NCBI RefSeq assembly: GCF_024834075.1
Contig: NZ_JANUXR010000009.1
Coordinates: forward strand, 62,001-126,000
Direction of reading: 5' to 3'
DNA from: Corynebacterium sp. HS2168-gen11
Lineage (GTDB): Bacteria; Actinomycetota; Actinomycetes; Mycobacteriales; Mycobacteriaceae
DNA length: 64,000 nt
The notes below the pieces were generated by a model that saw only the letters and a program-made list of their open reading frames with translations, was not told where the DNA came from and did no database searches. Below, in pieces: positions 61,808-64,000 of this stretch (its first letter is position 1; each line of letters starts with the position of its first letter). The translations under genes were made by a program, and so were the position numbers.

Positions 61808-62021
61808 CTCTTTTCCTTCTACGTGCAATACACATCTTTTTCTAAGATAGTGGTCTTGCTCTCTGAAGAAGGTTGAGTGTTGGATACGTCACTCACCTAT
61901 TGGAGGAGGCATTGTGCATTTCTCAAGCTCGTTGGCTTGGTATGCAAATAACATGTGTTCGATGCCATGTATCTCCATTGCTGCCTTACCTCCTATAAGG
62001 GGTAAAACTTTCGATAGGTAC

Positions 62022-63239
62022 TTAAACGTGCAGATAATGCGACACTGCAATCAAGCTAGCCTCGATGCCAGCGCGAATCGTTGGCTCAAAGTCTGGCAAG
62101 AAATCTGGCATGTGATTGGCTGGGACTGCTGGTGTTAAGGGATCAGTCGCAACCGCTTGATCCCAGACATCTTGTGGAGTACCACCAATAAACCAGAAGA
62201 AATACGGTGCATCAAAAGCGCGCGGAACTTGAGAGAAATCTTCCGATGCAGTCCAAGGCGTGGCGTCTAAAGAAAGTGGCCCAAAGTGAGCGTCGAAAAG
62301 CGGGCGCACATCATCGAAAACTGTATGGGTATTATCGGTCAGTGGCGCATGAGCAAAATAGCGGAAGCTTGGCTCAACTGGCGTTCCGGAGGCGAAGCAT
62401 TCACCGCGCACCACGCGTTCGATGCTGGCATAAAGTTTTGCTTTCACCACATCGTTGTAGGTGCGACAATTCAGCACAATGCGCGCAGTGCCTGGAATCG
62501 TATTATTCGAATGGCCAGATTCCAAAGTGCCCACACTAACCACCGCGAATTCTGCCGGCGAAATTTCTCGCCCCACAATGCCTTGCAAGCGCACCACGAT
62601 CATGGCAGCTAGATAGGTCGGATCAATTGAGTTATGTGGCATTGAGCCGTGCGCTGATTTACCCTCCAACAGAATTTCGATGGAATCGCTCGCTGCCAAA
62701 ATTGGGCCAGGGCGGGTCATAACGCTACCAGCAGGACCGGCAGTGACATGCTGGCCTAAACATACATCAGGTGTTGGAATGTGCTGAGCTAACCCATCAT
62801 TGAGCATTGCCAGTGCTCCTGCGCCGTTTTCTTCGCTCGGCTGAAACAGCGCAATAAACGTGCCGGACCATTGATCGCGCCGGGTATCGAGAATCTGGCA
62901 CAGTGCTAATAGAGCAGTGGTGTGAATATCGTGCCCACACGCATGCATGACACCGGCATTTTGCGAAGTAAACGGCACCCCGGTTGCCTCGGTGACTGGC
63001 AGACCATCGAAATCGGCACGCATGAGCACCGTTTTGCCAGGGCCGTTATGAAATACTGCGACAACGCCGTGGCCACCAATTCCAGCAGTTACGGTGCAAT
63101 CAAGCCCACCAAGCTTTTCGACGATATAGGCCGCAGTCTCTTCTTCTTGCCCAGAAAGCTCTGGATAGGCGTGGAGATGCTGGTAAATGCCTTGTAATTC
63201 AAGCAGGTCGATGGCAGATAGGGCAGTAGCAATATTCAT
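62022..63239 (-). CDS. M20-family amidohydrolase (hippurate/IAA-amino acid hydrolase type)
   Basis: 405 residues. A metal-dependent peptidase/deacylase: VMHACGHDIHTTALL holds the metal-binding Cys, His and Asp; PSEENGAGALAM holds the Glu pair; GSMPHNSIDP is the dimerisation-domain His segment; TASEDFSQV is the C-terminal metal site. It would cleave N-acyl amino acids in the cytoplasm (no signal peptide). The ATG has TAGAAT exactly 7 nt upstream. It shares no strand or operon logic with the amylopullulanase gene downstream of it. Confidence 0.9.
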   Translation of the reverse strand: MNIATALSAIDLLELQGIYQHLHAYPELSGQEEETAAYIVEKLGGLDCTVTAGIGGHGVVAVFHNGPGKTVLMRADFDGLPVTEATGVPFTSQNAGVMHACGHDIHTTALLALCQILDTRRDQWSGTFIALFQPSEENGAGALAMLNDGLAQHIPTPDVCLGQHVTAGPAGSVMTRPGPILAASDSIEILLEGKSAHGSMPHNSIDPTYLAAMIVVRLQGIVGREISPAEFAVVSVGTLESGHSNNTIPGTARIVLNCRTYNDVVKAKLYASIERVVRGECFASGTPVEPSFRYFAHAPLTDNTHTVFDDVRPLFDAHFGPLSLDATPWTASEDFSQVPRAFDAPYFFWFIGGTPQDVWDQAVATDPLTPAVPANHMPDFLPDFEPTIRAGIEASLIAVSHYLHV

Positions 63240-63246
63240 AGAGGTG

Positions 63247-63252
63247 ATTCTA
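63247..63252 (-). promoter_or_regulatory. -10 hexamer TAGAAT of the amidohydrolase, leaderless
   Basis: TAGAAT, 7 nt (cacctct), ATG on the minus strand. Confidence 0.55.
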
Positions 63253-63651
63253 TTGAATATGTTTACCCCAGCATAGGGGGAAGGTAAAAAGTTCGAATGA
63301 CCTGTAAGAAATTTGAGTCAAAAGTCACGCTTGGTGCAAAAATATAGAAGAAGATTGAGCGATGCTGAGATATAGGTAGCGTCGAAATTGTTGAACAAAA
63401 ATGCTGGTAAATGATGGCGCTATCGCGCGATGAAGTTATTGAATAAAAGGTATCGCAGCGGGCTTGTGTGAAAATCTTATGTTTCGCTTTGATAGTTTCG
63501 TGAAATCCTATTAAAGAATTGGCTTGATATGGATGGAAACTAGCCTGTGATTATTATTTCAGGCAGGTAGGGGTGATTTTTGAGAGTTGGTGTTGATGGG
63601 AATCGTGAATCCTGTGATTTGATAATAAAATGCTTAACGAATGTGTGAAAC

Positions 63652-63670
63652 TTTGACAAAGACTGTCAAA
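63652..63670. promoter_or_regulatory. Perfect inverted repeat, possible operator
   Basis: TTTGACA and TGTCAAA separated by aagac. It includes a TTGACA -35-like word and lies about 165 nt before the surface-protein start. Confidence 0.3.
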
Positions 63671-63832
63671 CGAGGGAAGATTAATAAGGATTTGTATCTA
63701 GGTTTCTATTTTGTAAAACGATGCGTCGGATGCGGAATTACCGTATTTGATGGTTACTTGCACGAGCGGCAAGGTAAAGACCTTGGTTCATCGGCATTTT
63801 GAAGTTTAAGTAATTGAGCGGAAAGTAATTTC

Positions 63833-64000
63833 ATGAAAAAGATAGGATCGCAGTCAATTGCAGCGTTGATTGCTGCAACGATGGCCTTTGGTGGTGCCGT
63901 AGCATTGCCACAAACCGCACATGCTATTTCTAACTTGCCGTCCAGCCGTTCTCCATATGCGGGAGCGGTGGACTGGTTGGATTGGTCGCAATTTAAAAAT
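63833..64000 (+). CDS. N terminus of a secreted surface protein (partial)
   Basis: 56 residues visible before the window ends. ATG with GGAAAG about 8 nt upstream. Signal peptide MKKIGSQSIAALIAATMAFGG, likely cut after QTAHA (near residue 32). The mature start contains YAGAVDWLDWSQFKN; a VDWLDWS-type start is familiar from CshA-like fibrillar surface proteins of corynebacteria, but the rest is outside the window, so that is a suggestion. Confidence 0.7.
   Translation, partial: MKKIGSQSIAALIAATMAFGGAVALPQTAHAISNLPSSRSPYAGAVDWLDWSQFKN

Larger units (their letters stand above)
63240..63832. other. Long upstream region of a surface-protein gene
   Basis: 593 AT-rich nt between divergent genes. 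A perfect inverted repeat TTTGACA-5 nt-TGTCAAA lies at 63652-63670. No gene is visible. The length is typical of regulated surface-protein promoters, but that is only an analogy. Confidence 0.45.

Overview
The window looks like a chromosomal segment of a Corynebacterium, probably a low-GC, animal- or human-associated species. The evidence is gene content and order: lspA-rluD, dnaE, ilvA, treZ and a RelS-type alarmone synthetase, then hisB-MFS-hisA-impA-(Trp-region membrane protein)-trpC-lgt-pyk, as I remember these loci from C. glutamicum and relatives. Mtb12-type lipoproteins and many leaderless-looking genes (a TANNNT hexamer 6-8 nt before the start codon) agree with this. I could run no database search, so genus and orthology rest on recognition of families and order.

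Layout. 1-10 kb: end of an unidentified gene, a secreted SGNH hydrolase, an EamA exporter, dinB, then a tandem triplication of a gene for a membrane-anchored protein of unknown function, then an asparaginase. Both junctions between copies carry decayed pieces of the 3' ends of the asparaginase gene and, apparently, of dinB, so the duplicated unit can be read. 10-31 kb: conserved genes (Mtb12-like lipoproteins, cyclophilin lipoprotein, lspA, rluD, rarD, dnaE, ilvA, treZ, relS, an exonuclease-BRCT protein, glgX). 31-42 kb: an accessory region with decayed genes, a type III restriction-modification operon (mod-res), a truncated methylase-helicase fragment and two related acidic proteins, one carrying a ribbon-helix-helix domain. 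42-51 kb: the his/trp/lgt/pyk region. 51-64 kb: glgP, a giant membrane-anchored amylopullulanase, an M20 amidohydrolase and the start of a secreted surface protein.

How the genes work together. Four genes (secreted amylopullulanase, glgX, glgP, treZ) form an alpha-glucan/glycogen set that feeds glycolysis (pyk). Lgt and LspA mature the several lipoproteins seen here. The type III system is probably an acquired defence module next to mobile-element debris.

The most unusual observation is in the his/trp region. hisB, hisA and the trpC-like gene are open and full length, but each has lost recognisable catalytic residues. hisH, hisF and hisI are missing from their usual places, while impA and lgt between and beside them keep intact motifs. 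Either the pathway has been lost and these frames are eroding slowly, or they persist as pseudoenzymes with another role. The second highlight is the tandem triplication with legible junctions. The third is the paired acidic/RHH proteins on the mobile remnant.
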